40,937 nucleotides of DNA from Cypionkella sp. (GCA_025458085.1 JALOTC010000021.1:1-40937), one strand, 5' to 3'. Positions 1 through 7,533 are shown, counted from the stretch's first letter. A program made the numbers and translations. Notes: generated by a model not told the origin, from the sequence alone.

Positions 1-564
1 CGTTACATGGCGGTCGAAGGGGCGAATGGCCTGATCGCCGCCATTGCCGATGCTCATTCCTTGGAACAGGCGGGCGACAAAATTCTTCGCCCGCTTGCCG
101 ATGGCCCATTGGGAAGCCTCGCTGCCCCCTATAGGGGCCTCATCGCGCTGGATGGCAATCTGACGACCCAACTTCTGGCCCAGATCGCGACCTCGCCGCT
201 CTTTGCCGACGCCGATCTGCGCGTGGCCCCCGCCAGCCCCGGCAAGGCCGAAAGGCTCATCCCGCTTCTCGCCCATCCTCGCGCCACGCTTTACGTGAAC
301 CTCGAGGAAGCCAACCTCATCGCGCGGGCCGAGGCGAAGGATGCCGCCGAAGGGGCAAAGGCGCTGCTTGCGCGCGGCGCGTCCCGCGTCCTCGTTACCG
401 ATGGCGGGCGCATGGCGGCAGAGGGGCGTGCAGGGCAGGGGGTCATCACCGGCACACCGCCCCACGTGCTCGTTACCCGCGTCACAGGCGCGGGCGATAC
501 ATTCATGGCGGCCCATATCGTCGCCGAACGGCGCGGGGCCCGAAGTCGCCAAGGCCCGCTCTGA
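1..564 (+). pseudogene. psuK: PfkB-family kinase, pseudouridine kinase-like, C-terminus lost
   Basis: The frame is open from the window edge, so the N-terminus lies outside. It encodes the C-terminal two thirds of a ribokinase/PfkB-fold sugar kinase. The family signature VTGAGDTFMAAH (anion hole plus catalytic Asp) is at about residues 160-172. Directly behind it is the frame of a pseudouridine-5'-phosphate glycosidase, which identifies this as the kinase that phosphorylates pseudouridine before glycosidic cleavage. In E. coli PsuK about 55 residues follow the GAGD motif. Here only about 14 plausible residues follow, then a few that read as the glycosidase frame (bases about 536-564), then a stop. 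The C-terminal helices and the psuG start region therefore appear deleted. The family call is secure; the exact substrate is inferred from the neighbour. Confidence 0.7.
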
Positions 565-1315
565 GGGCGCGCCCCTCGTCGCGCTCGAATCCACGATCAT
601 CACCCACGGCATGCCTTGGCCGCAGAATGTGGAAACCGCGAGAAGGGTCGAGGCAGAGGTGCGCGCCGCAGGCGCGGTGCCCGCCACCATCGCCATCATG
701 TCGGGCCGCATCCACATCGGCCTGACAGAGGCAGAACTCGATTCCTTGGGGCAGGCGAAGGGCGTGGCCAAACTCAGCCGCGCCGATCTTGCCGCTTACA
801 GCTTTGACATTTCCGCTGACCTGAAGGAACTCGCCCAGACCCCGGTCACCGTTGTTGCCGCCGGGGCCAAGGCGATCCTTGATCTGCCCAAAACACTTGA
901 AGTCCTCGAAACCGAAGGCGTCCCCGTCATCGCTTATGGCCAAGACGACTTCCCCGCCTTCTGGTCGCGCGCCTCTGGCCTCATGGCCCCCTTGCGGATG
1001 GATAGCCCCGCCCAGATCGCCGCTGCGCATCTGATGCGCGAAAGCCTCGGCCTTCCGGGCGGTCAACTCGTCGCCAATCCGATCCCGGTGGAGGCAGAGA
1101 TTTCGCGCGCCGAAATCACCCCGGTGATCGAGACAGCCCTGGCCGAAGCGGCGGCACAGGGCATCAGCGCCAAGGCCGTGACGCCCTTCCTCCTCCAGCG
1201 CATCTTTGAACTGACGAAAGGCCGCTCGCTCGCCGCCAATATCGCGCTCGTCCTGAACAACGCCCGCCTCGCCGCCGCCATCGCGCGCGACATCGCGGCG
1301 GCACAGCGCGGCTAG
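539..1315 (+). pseudogene. psuG: Pseudouridine-5'-phosphate glycosidase, missing its start and an internal segment
   Basis: From base 539 the frame reads like PsuG: VALESTIITHGMP near the N-terminus, then VPATIAIMSGRIHIGL, FDISADLKELAQ, VVAAGAKAILDLPKTL, LVANPIP and TPFLLQRIFELT. PsuG splits pseudouridine 5'-phosphate into uracil and ribose 5-phosphate. Two things are wrong. No start codon with a ribosome site lies near 539, because the frame runs back into psuK in another register. In addition, about 40 residues are absent between LSRADLAA and FDISADL (about base 800), where E. coli PsuG has the glycine-rich ATGGIGGVHRG segment. The remaining length is about 258 residues against about 310 in the family. 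The first internal ATG (611) would lose the conserved glutamate of ALEST. Most likely non-functional. Confidence 0.7.
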
Positions 1316-1334
1316 GGCAGGGCCCGCGCGCGTC

Positions 1335-1367
1335 TGTACGGGGGGTGTACAGGGGGTGTACACAGGG
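1335..1367 (+). repeat. Three 11-bp tandem repeats, TGTAC-G-run type
   Basis: Three consecutive 11-bp units start at 1335, 1346 and 1357: TGTACGGGGGG, TGTACAGGGGG and TGTACACAGGG, followed by TGACAG. Each unit pairs the palindromic core TGTAC with a run of G. The 11-bp period is about one helical turn, so a bound protein would see every copy on the same face. The array lies between psuG and rpsB, about 40 bp upstream of the predicted rpsB promoter. Its function is unknown. Confidence 0.7.
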
Positions 1368-1407
1368 TGACAGCCCGAAAACGCCCCGAAACACCGCCGA
1401 AACCCTC

Positions 1408-1436
1408 TTGCAACTCCCCCCCATCCCCTGTATCGC
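1408..1436 (+). promoter_or_regulatory. Predicted sigma-70 type promoter of rpsB-tsf
   Basis: A TTGCAA -35-like box at 1408-1413 is separated by 17 bp from TATCGC at 1431-1436. The -35 box is close to consensus and the -10 is weaker, as is common in GC-rich alphaproteobacteria. It would leave a leader of about 105 nt before the rpsB start at 1550. This is a sequence prediction only. Confidence 0.45.
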
Positions 1437-1450
1437 GACCCCACTTCACA

Positions 1451-1522
1451 GGCGGGTGCGGGCCTTGGGGGGAGACATCCCTCACGGTCCACCGGTTGGG
1501 CGAAAGCCTGAAAACACCCGCC
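1451..1522 (+). promoter_or_regulatory. Foldable rpsB leader, possible S2 autoregulatory element
   Basis: GGCGGGTG at 1451-1458 is complementary to CACCCGCC at 1515-1522 and would close a roughly 70-nt domain that ends 27 nt before the rpsB start codon. Inside are smaller hairpins, including GGGCGAAAGCCT with a GAAA tetraloop just before the closing strand. Ribosomal protein S2 controls rpsB-tsf through its leader in E. coli. That the same happens here is inference from position and folding potential. Confidence 0.4.
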
Positions 1523-1549
1523 AAGGCGCAAACCGGAAAGGAATAGGAC

Positions 1550-2308
1550 ATGGCGCTCCCCGAGTTTTCCATGCGTCAGCTGCTTGAAGCTGGCGTTCAC
1601 TTTGGCCACCAGACCCAGCGCTGGAACCCGAAGATGGCAGAGTTCATCTACGGCGACCGCAACGGCATCCACATCATCGATCTGACGCAAACCGTCCCGA
1701 TGCTGGACCAAGCGCTCAAGGTCGTGCGCGATACGGTTGCCAAAGGTGGCCGCATTCTCTTTGTCGGCACCAAGCGTCAGGCCCAGAAACCCGTCGCCGA
1801 AGCCGCTGAAAAATGTGCACAATATTACATGAACCACCGCTGGCTGGGTGGTACGCTGACCAACTGGAAAACCGTTTCCCAGTCGATCCAGCGCCTCAAG
1901 CAGATCGATGAACTGCTGGCCGCCGGTGGCGAAGGTCTGACCAAGAAAGAGCGTCTGAACATGGAACGCGATCAGGCGAAGCTTCAGGCTTCGCTGGGTG
2001 GCATCCGTGAAATGGGCGGCCTGCCGGACCTGATCTTCGTGATCGACGTTGGCAAGGAAGACCTCGCCATTCTGGAAGCCAAAAAGCTTGGCATCCCGGT
2101 TGTGGCCGTGGTTGACACCAACTGCTCGCCCAAAGGCGTGGATTACGTGATCCCCGGCAACGACGACGCCGCTCGCGCCATCTCGCTCTACTGCGACCTG
2201 ATCGCCCGCGCAGCCCTCGATGGCATGTCGGCCCAGATGGGCGCCGCTGGCGTTGACATTGGCGCCTTGGAAGAAGCGCCCGAGGAAGAGGCCGTGGCAG
2301 AGGCCTGA
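1550..2308 (+). CDS. rpsB: 30S ribosomal protein S2
   Basis: The 252-residue product matches S2 from end to end. It has the N-terminal [16 protein letters not shown] segment, the HIIDLTQT strand, the coiled-coil region around residues 105-145 ([10 protein letters not shown]...[10 protein letters not shown]), and the conserved PDLIFVIDV and [17 protein letters not shown] motifs near residues 160-205. The acidic C-terminal tail ([12 protein letters not shown]) is typical of alphaproteobacteria. S2 is one of the last proteins to join the small subunit and helps S1 bind. The start is supported by GGAAAGGA about 7 nt upstream. It forms an operon with tsf, 73 bp downstream, the usual bacterial arrangement. 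Confidence 0.98.
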   Translation: MALPEFSMRQLLEAGVHFGHQTQRWNPKMAEFIYGDRNGIHIIDLTQTVPMLDQALKVVRDTVAKGGRILFVGTKRQAQKPVAEAAEKCAQYYMNHRWLGGTLTNWKTVSQSIQRLKQIDELLAAGGEGLTKKERLNMERDQAKLQASLGGIREMGGLPDLIFVIDVGKEDLAILEAKKLGIPVVAVVDTNCSPKGVDYVIPGNDDAARAISLYCDLIARAALDGMSAQMGAAGVDIGALEEAPEEEAVAEA

Positions 2309-2381
2309 TCGGCCTGTTGCCAGATCTTTACACGGCGGGGGTAATGCCCCGCCGAACCCATTGAGAATTCAGGAGTCTGAA

Positions 2382-3290
2382 ATGACGATCACCGCACAGA
2401 TGGTGAAGGAACTGCGCGAATCCACCGGCGCAGGCATGATGGACGCGAAGAAAGCGCTGACCGAAACCAACGGCGACATGGAAGCCGCCGTGGACTGGCT
2501 GCGCACCAAGGGCCTCGCCAAGGCCGCCAAGAAGGCCGACCGCGTCGCGGCAGAGGGCCTGATCGGCGTGGCCGTGACGACCGGCAAGGGCGTCGCGATC
2601 GAGATCAACTCGGAAACCGACTTCGTCGCCAAGAACGCCGATTTTCAGGCTCTTGTGCGCGATATCGCCAATGTGGCGCTGACCACCGGCGATTCGATCG
2701 AAGTGGTCAAGGCCGCCCATCTGAACGGCAAGACCGTTGAGACGGTGCTGCAAGAAGCCATCGCCCGCATCGGCGAAAACATGAACTTCCGCCGGATGCA
2801 TGTGCTGGAAGGCTCGACCGTTGTGTCCTATGTCCACAACGCTGCCGCCGATGGCATGGGCAAGATCGGCGTTCTGGTCGCGCTGAATGGCCCGGCCGAA
2901 GCTGCTCAAGCGATTGGCAAGCAATTTGCGATGCACATCGCCGCAACCTCGCCCCTGTCGCTGTCCGAAGCCACGATGGATCCGGCCGTGGTGGAGCGTG
3001 AATTGGCCGTGCAAACCGCCAAGGCCTTGGAAGAAAACGCCTCTTCCGCCAAGCCCAAGCCCGAGCAGGTGATCCACAACAACATCATCCCGGGCCGGAT
3101 GAAGAAATTCCTCGCCGAGAACACGCTTCTGGGTCAGGCCTTCGTCATCAACCCCGACCTGACGGTGGAACAAGCCGCCAAGGAAGCGGGTGTGGAAATC
3201 ACCGGCTTTGCCCGTGTCGCCGTGGGCGAAGGCGTGGAAAAGAAAACCGAAGATTTCGCCGCCGAAGTGGCCAAGGCGCTTCAGGGCTGA
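2382..3290 (+). CDS. tsf: Elongation factor Ts
   Basis: The 302-residue EF-Ts is the nucleotide exchange factor that releases GDP from EF-Tu. The UBA-like N-terminus with [18 protein letters not shown] is at residues 8-25. The TDFVAKN motif that contacts the EF-Tu nucleotide site is near residue 82, followed by the two core subdomains and a C-terminal module ending EVAKALQG. The start at 2382 is set by AGGAG at 2371-2375. A longer open frame extends upstream into the rpsB end but has no ribosome site and no family similarity. It is the second gene of the rpsB-tsf operon and is followed by a strong terminator. Confidence 0.98.
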   Translation: MTITAQMVKELRESTGAGMMDAKKALTETNGDMEAAVDWLRTKGLAKAAKKADRVAAEGLIGVAVTTGKGVAIEINSETDFVAKNADFQALVRDIANVALTTGDSIEVVKAAHLNGKTVETVLQEAIARIGENMNFRRMHVLEGSTVVSYVHNAAADGMGKIGVLVALNGPAEAAQAIGKQFAMHIAATSPLSLSEATMDPAVVERELAVQTAKALEENASSAKPKPEQVIHNNIIPGRMKKFLAENTLLGQAFVINPDLTVEQAAKEAGVEITGFARVAVGEGVEKKTEDFAAEVAKALQG

Positions 3291-3331
3291 TCAGGTCCCC
3301 GCCGCTGTAGCGGCCTGTGCCAGCCAAGATG

Positions 3332-3358
3332 GGGCGGTCTTTGGACCGCCCTTTTTTC
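3332..3358 (+). terminator. Rho-independent terminator of rpsB-tsf
   Basis: GGGCGGTC, loop TTTG, GACCGCCC (an 8-bp perfect stem, 3332-3351) is followed by six T. It lies 41 bp after the tsf stop codon. Confidence 0.92.
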
Positions 3359-3370
3359 TTACCCTGACGG

Positions 3371-3404
3371 AAAAGGCCGGTCAGGTACAGCACCCGACCG
3401 GCCT
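3371..3404 (-). terminator. Rho-independent terminator, minus strand
   Basis: Read on the minus strand, AGGCCGGTC (3404-3396) pairs with GACCGGCCT (3382-3374) across a 13-nt loop, followed by TTTT. It could end the luxR-type transcript, whose stop codon is 230 bp upstream, or a separate RNA made from the structured region in between. Confidence 0.65.
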
Positions 3405-3633
3405 GATACTCTCCTCGGGCATCAATCCCTTGGTTCCCACTCGTTACGCATCCCGCGAACAGCGCGGCACAAGGGCGGAACGGGGCGAGCTGTCTTGGCA
3501 CCGCTCCGGGGGAAGTACGGTGGAAACCCACCGCATCTGCCCCGCGTTCCGATCGCGGGTTACGCCATTCCCGGAACAGCTGAATGTTGCACGGCTTCAG
3601 AGAAGGCTAGAAGTCTGGAATTCCATACCTGAC
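3380..3633. ncRNA. Structured intergenic region, candidate non-coding RNA or decayed riboswitch
   Basis: About 270 bp without a credible gene hold nested complementary blocks. GTCAGGTA (3380-3387) pairs with TACCTGAC (3626-3633). GTTCC (3433-3437) pairs with GGAAC (3572-3576). TCCCGCGA near 3451-3458 pairs with TCGCGGG near 3553-3559. GGAACGGGGC (3478-3487) pairs with GCCCCGCGTTCC (3539-3550), with a small bulge. CGGTGG/CCACCG forms an inner hairpin around 3518-3533. The blocks fold on either strand. On the minus strand the region would end at the terminator at 3404-3371. On the plus strand some short blocks recall a cobalamin riboswitch (GGGGGAAG, CGGTG, CTGCCCCGC, AAGTC, ACCTG, in that order), but the GCCACTG box is absent and no B12 gene follows. 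Confidence 0.4.
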
Positions 3634-3634
3634 T

Positions 3635-4402
3635 TCAGGCAAGGCTTTGTGGCCGTTGGAAGATCAGGTTCATCAAGGCGGCCTTGGCCACGGCCTGTGC
3701 AGTCGTCTCTACCCCAAGCGCCTCGCGCGCGAGGCGGAGATGTTTTTCGACCATGGCTGCCGAGACATCCATCAACAGCGCCACATCCTGCGCCGTCTTT
3801 CCATCGGCCACCCATTCCAGCGCCTGTCGCTGCCGCTCCGTAATTTTGCGCTCTCCCGGCGGTTGGGGCAGCAGGATGATGCGCAGATGCATCATATGCG
3901 CCACCGCCACAATCGCATCCCGATGTGCGGCAAAAATCTCGTCCACCTGCGCATGGCTGATGCCCGGATCTGCGATCAGGCTCAGCGCCCCCTTCGAACG
4001 GGCACTGTTTCCGGGAAAACTGACGGAAAGGCCGGCCTTGATGCCCATGGCGGCATTGATCTCTACCGCTTCACGTTCTTCTGGCGGCAAAAGACCGGCG
4101 TCGTAGGCTTCCTTGACCCAACCCCATGTGCGCGCCCCGACATTGGCGACAGCCCAGCGGTAAACGGGTGTGCGGGCGAAAAAGCCTTTGTCGAAATAGC
4201 GCTGCGCGTAGTCGGCCCGGCCTGTGGTCAAAAAGATTGCATCGGCCGGGTCACCCATCCCGTCGCTTCGCAGGAAACGGGTAAAGCCATAATTGGCACG
4301 GGAAAACCCAAGATCGCGATAGAAACCGGCTGCAAGGGACCAGACATCGGCGATGGAGCCCCCTTCGGCGATCCGGCTCAAAAGCGGCAGAACGTCAGAC
4401 AT
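3635..4402 (-). CDS. LuxR-family transcriptional regulator, orphan
   Basis: The 255-residue protein has an N-terminal autoinducer-binding fold (about residues 20-160) and a C-terminal LuxR/FixJ helix-turn-helix (about 185-245: KITERQRQALEWVADGKTAQ, then DVALLMDVSAAMVEKHL). No luxI-type synthase is in the window, so it is a solo LuxR here. Aligned by motif to TraR/LuxR, the ligand-pocket tryptophan W57 is Tyr (ADYAQRY), Y61 and W85 are kept, and the key aspartate of the DP motif is Thr (RTPV). Loss of that Asp, which binds the acyl-homoserine-lactone amide, suggests a different ligand or none. It is transcribed divergently from the FAD oxidoreductase, with a palindrome between them. Confidence 0.85.
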   Translation of the reverse strand: MSDVLPLLSRIAEGGSIADVWSLAAGFYRDLGFSRANYGFTRFLRSDGMGDPADAIFLTTGRADYAQRYFDKGFFARTPVYRWAVANVGARTWGWVKEAYDAGLLPPEEREAVEINAAMGIKAGLSVSFPGNSARSKGALSLIADPGISHAQVDEIFAAHRDAIVAVAHMMHLRIILLPQPPGERKITERQRQALEWVADGKTAQDVALLMDVSAAMVEKHLRLAREALGVETTAQAVAKAALMNLIFQRPQSLA

Positions 4403-4425
4403 ATGACACCTTTACTCAGCCGCAA

Positions 4426-4448
4426 AGACAGGCCCGCCGGGCTTGTCT
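4426..4448. promoter_or_regulatory. 23-bp near-perfect inverted repeat between luxR-type gene and oxidase
   Basis: AGACAGGCCCG, one central base, CGGGCTTGTCT: two 11-bp arms with a single mismatched pair. It lies in the 117-bp divergent intergenic region, 24 bp from the regulator start and 71 bp from the oxidoreductase start. It is a reasonable operator for the adjacent LuxR-type regulator, though that link is inferred from position. A transcript hairpin is the alternative. Confidence 0.5.
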
Positions 4449-4519
4449 CGCGTCTGTTCGGCTGTTCTAACCTGCATCGGCCAAAGGGTCAAAGAATCGT
4501 CAGCCGATGGGGCAAGGTG

Positions 4520-5677
4520 ATGCAGGTGGATGTCGTAGTGGTTGGTGGCGCGGTGATGGGGGCATCCTGCGCCTATTGGCTGACCGCGATGCGCCCCGGA
4601 CTTTCAGTTCTGGTGGTGGAACAGGACCCCAGTTTTGCCCGCGCCTCCACCGCGCTTTCGGTCGCCTCCATCCGGCAACAGTTCACCACCGCCGTGAACG
4701 TGCAAATATCCCGCTTTGGCATTGAATTCATACGTCATTTCAAGGACCGGATGGGGCTTCATCTGGGCTTGAAGGAGAATGGCTATCTGTTCCTGTCGCA
4801 GACGGAGGAAGGCGCGCGCACCCTTGCCGATGTGGCGCGCATGCAGCAGGCAGAGGGGGCGGCGACCGAGGTCTGGTCGCCCGATCAGATCGCCGCGCGC
4901 TTCCCTTGGCTTTATGTAGCGGACCTGACCGCCGGAAGCTTTGGCCCGCGCGATGAAGGCTGGTTCGATAATATGGGCCTCCTGTCCGGCTTTCGCAGCA
5001 TGGCCCGGCAACAGGGGGCGACCTTTGTCACAGACCGTGTTACGGGGCTTGCGGTCACGGGGGGCAAGGTCACCGGGGTCATGCTGGAAAAGACCGGTCA
5101 GGTCACTTGCGGCGCGGCAATCAATGCTGCTGGAACCCGCGCCGCCGAGGTTTGCCGGATGGCGGGATTGGACCTTCAGGTAGAGCCGCGCAAACGCACC
5201 GTCTTTGTGATCGATGCGCCGAATGCGCGCCATCCTGATGCGCCGCTTTTGGTGGATCACGGCTTCTATCTGCGCCCGGAACAGGGGCATTGGATCACCG
5301 CCACGGTACCACAGGACGATGGCCCCTGTGCGCCGGATGATTTCGAACCTGACCTGCATCTGTTCGAAGAGGTGATCTGGGAACAGCTTTATCACCGTGC
5401 CCCCGGTTTTGACGCGGTCAAGGTCGTGCGGCATTGGGTCGGGCACTACGCCTATAACCGCCTTGATCAGAATGCGATCTTGGGCCCTCATCCCGATCTG
5501 CCGAACCTTTACCTCTGCAACGGGTTTTCCGGTCATGGCCTGCAACAATCCCCTGCCGTAGGGCGTGGCATCGCAGAACATCTGCTGACGGGAGCCTGGC
5601 AGACGATCAACCTGTCTGATCTGTCGGTCACCCGAATGGTGGAGAACAAACCCTTCCGCGAAATGGCCATAGTCTGA
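4520..5677 (+). CDS. FAD-dependent oxidoreductase, DAO/glycine-sarcosine oxidase family
   Basis: The 385-residue protein begins with a dinucleotide-binding fold (VDVVVVGGAVMGASCAYWLT, residues 3-22; GxGxxG-like with A in the middle), followed by the FAD-ribose acidic residue in VLVVEQD. The rest fits the DAO superfamily, which oxidises amino acids or N-methylated amines such as sarcosine or dimethylglycine. The C-terminal FAD motif is YLCNGFSGHGLQQSPAVGRG (about residues 332-351). The start at 4520 is chosen because the Rossmann strand begins three residues later and AAGG lies just upstream; the longer upstream frame runs over the luxR-type gene in antisense. The substrate cannot be told from sequence. 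It stands alone and may be controlled by the divergent regulator. Confidence 0.85.
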   Translation: MQVDVVVVGGAVMGASCAYWLTAMRPGLSVLVVEQDPSFARASTALSVASIRQQFTTAVNVQISRFGIEFIRHFKDRMGLHLGLKENGYLFLSQTEEGARTLADVARMQQAEGAATEVWSPDQIAARFPWLYVADLTAGSFGPRDEGWFDNMGLLSGFRSMARQQGATFVTDRVTGLAVTGGKVTGVMLEKTGQVTCGAAINAAGTRAAEVCRMAGLDLQVEPRKRTVFVIDAPNARHPDAPLLVDHGFYLRPEQGHWITATVPQDDGPCAPDDFEPDLHLFEEVIWEQLYHRAPGFDAVKVVRHWVGHYAYNRLDQNAILGPHPDLPNLYLCNGFSGHGLQQSPAVGRGIAEHLLTGAWQTINLSDLSVTRMVENKPFREMAIV

Positions 5678-5691
5678 CCCGCAAGCTTTCC

Positions 5692-5748
5692 TTCATCTTG
5701 GCAAAAATACTCTCGGGTGGGGTGCGGGGAGGGCAGACAGCCCTCCCC
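5692..5748. repeat. Hairpin plus AT-containing motif between converging genes
   Basis: A perfect hairpin GGGGAGGGC/GCCCTCCCC (5726-5734 with 5740-5748) is followed on the minus strand by GAGAGTATTTTTGCCAAGAT (5713-5694). The T5 run lies about 20 nt beyond the stem, so it is not a classical terminator, but it sits between two converging genes where termination is expected. From memory, similar GAGTATTTTTGCCAAGATGA strings recur at gene ends in Rhodobacteraceae; I cannot verify that here. Confidence 0.45.
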
Positions 5749-5781
5749 GTGAGCCGGGTAGCCAAGCGGTTGCAGGCCTAT

Positions 5782-7533
5782 CTATCGGCGCGCTGTCTCG
5801 CCACGGGGCAAGGCGCGGGTGCCTTGGGCCACCTCGGGCGCAAGGCAGAGCATTGCATCAAACTGTGTCAGATGCACGCCGCCAGTCAGTTCCGCCAAAA
5901 GACTGGTGTGGCGCAGGCGATCCATGACAGGGCCTTTGACCTCAGCCAGATGGAGCGTCACGCCTGCATCGCCAAGACGGGCATTGATCGCCTCCAGGCT
6001 TTCCACGGCGGAACTGTCCACATCATTCACGGCAACGCAGTTCAGCACCACCGCCCTAATCCGTGGGTCAGCGGCGATATGGGCCATGACCGTATCTTCC
6101 AGCCAGCGCGCATTGGGGAAATAGAGCGCCTCGTCCACGCGCAGTGACAGGACCTCTGGCACGGTGACAACATGGTGGCGGGCGACATTCCGGAAATGCT
6201 CGGTTCCCGGCACTTGGCCGATCACCGCAAAATGCGGGCGCGAGGTGCGCCAAAGGTGGAGGAGGAGCGACAGCGCTACACCTGTGGCAATCCCCGGCTC
6301 CACGCCTGCCAAAAGCGTGGCGGCAAGCGTCACGCTGCCGGCAACGGCATCGGCCCGGCTGATCTTCCATGTCCGCCCAAGCGCGCGCATGTCGACAAGC
6401 CCAAGCACCGCCACAACGATGGTCGCCGCGAGCGTGGCCTTGGGCAGATGCGCGAGCACGGGGGTCAGCATCAGGGTGGCGAGCGCCATGCCAAGCGCGG
6501 TAAAGGCCCCGGCCGCAGGCGTCTCTGCCCCGGCGTCAAAATTCACGACCGACCGCGCAAAGCCGCCCGTCACAGGATAGCCGCCCGAAACACCTGCGCC
6601 GATGTTCGACAGGCCAAGGGCCACAAGCTCTTGATCCGGATCGATCCTCTGGCGCCGCTTTGCCGCGAGCGTTTGGGCCACGGAAACGGATTCGACATAG
6701 CCCACCAGCGCAATCATCGCCGCAGGCAGCACGATAGCCTGCCACAGCGCAGGGTCAAACGGGGGCAGGGCGGGCAGGGGTAGGCCCGTTGGGATTGCCC
6801 CGACCAGAGCTACGCCCTTGGCCTCAAGGTCGAACATCCGCGCGGCTAGGATCGACAGGGCCACCGCCAGAACCGGGGCGGCACGGACCAGCACCTTGGC
6901 AAGCCCCGGTGCCACGCTAGACCGGGCGAGGACTCCCGCCAGCCGCGTTCTCGCCGACCACAGTAGAAGAAGCGCCAAGAGGCTTAGGCCAAGCGTCCAC
7001 GGGTTGACCTGTCCCATAGCCCCCCCGAGCGATGCCAAAAGCGACGGGATCGTTTGGCCCGTGGCGGATACTCCAAGGAGCGTCGGAATTTGCCCCGCCG
7101 CGATCAGGAGGGCAGAGGCAGTGATAAAGCCGGAAATGACCGGGTGGCTCAGGAAATTCGCGATGAACCCCAGCCGCAAAAGTCCCATCGCCAAGAGCAT
7201 CAGGCCGGAGAGCACGGCCAAGGCAATCGCTGCGCCAAGATATTCCGGGGTGCCTTGTGCGGCCAAGGGTGCGATGGCTGCGGCTGTCATCAGGCTGACC
7301 ACCGCCACGGGGCCGACGGCAAGGCTGCGCGAGGTGCCAAAGACCGCATAGATCACCAAAGGGGCGATAGAGGCATAAAGCCCGACCTCTGCCGGAAGCC
7401 CTGCCAGAAGTGCATAGGCCAAGGACTGCGGGATCAGCATGATCGTTACAATCACGGCGGCCAGAAGATCGCTCGCCAAGGCCTGACGCCCATAGCCGGG
7501 CGCCCAATCGAAAATAGGGAAAAACCTTTGCAT
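5782..7533 (-). CDS. SulP-family inorganic anion transporter with STAS domain
   Basis: The 583-residue inner-membrane protein has about 12-14 hydrophobic segments and SulP signatures: TIMLIPQSLAYALLAGLPAE near the N-terminus, FGTSRSLAVGPVAVVSLM, then LSNIGAGVSGGYPVTGGFAR around residue 310. The last roughly 120 residues form a cytoplasmic STAS domain (EALYFPNARWLEDTV..., DSSAVESLEAINARL). The family moves sulfate, bicarbonate, chloride or carboxylates; the substrate here is unknown. I chose ATG 7533 (AAGG 8-11 nt upstream) over an in-frame TTG at 7557, which lacks a ribosome site. A strong predicted promoter lies just upstream. Its gene ends face to face with the FAD oxidoreductase. Confidence 0.93.
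   Translation of the reverse strand: MQRFFPIFDWAPGYGRQALASDLLAAVIVTIMLIPQSLAYALLAGLPAEVGLYASIAPLVIYAVFGTSRSLAVGPVAVVSLMTAAAIAPLAAQGTPEYLGAAIALAVLSGLMLLAMGLLRLGFIANFLSHPVISGFITASALLIAAGQIPTLLGVSATGQTIPSLLASLGGAMGQVNPWTLGLSLLALLLLWSARTRLAGVLARSSVAPGLAKVLVRAAPVLAVALSILAARMFDLEAKGVALVGAIPTGLPLPALPPFDPALWQAIVLPAAMIALVGYVESVSVAQTLAAKRRQRIDPDQELVALGLSNIGAGVSGGYPVTGGFARSVVNFDAGAETPAAGAFTALGMALATLMLTPVLAHLPKATLAATIVVAVLGLVDMRALGRTWKISRADAVAGSVTLAATLLAGVEPGIATGVALSLLLHLWRTSRPHFAVIGQVPGTEHFRNVARHHVVTVPEVLSLRVDEALYFPNARWLEDTVMAHIAADPRIRAVVLNCVAVNDVDSSAVESLEAINARLGDAGVTLHLAEVKGPVMDRLRHTSLLAELTGGVHLTQFDAMLCLAPEVAQGTRALPRGETARR

Noticed and set aside
539-1315. PsuK-PsuG bifunctional fusion
   Set aside because: The two parts are in different frames, and each lacks conserved sequence at the joint.
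1352-1367. G-quadruplex upstream of rpsB
   Set aside because: Only three G-runs are present in the array, so an intramolecular four-run quadruplex is not supported.
503-1837. 444-codon minus-strand frame across psuG, the intergenic region and rpsB
   Set aside because: It covers the rpsB promoter and start region, has no family resemblance, and has the composition of an antisense shadow.
3432-3600. 6S RNA, 4.5S RNA, RNase P RNA or tmRNA
   Set aside because: None of the conserved cores I know (for example GGTCCGGAAGGAAGCAGC for SRP RNA, or GAGGAAAGTCCGGGCTC for RNase P) is present on either strand.
3432-3633. Functional cobalamin riboswitch on the plus strand
   Set aside because: Several short blocks fit in order, but the GCCACTG box and the CAACTGT-like block are missing, and the next plus-strand gene is about 900 bp away behind an antisense gene. 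Kept only as a possible remnant.
3190-3843. Plus-strand open frame through the tsf end, terminator and intergenic region
   Set aside because: It starts inside tsf in the wrong frame, crosses a strong terminator and shows no domain.
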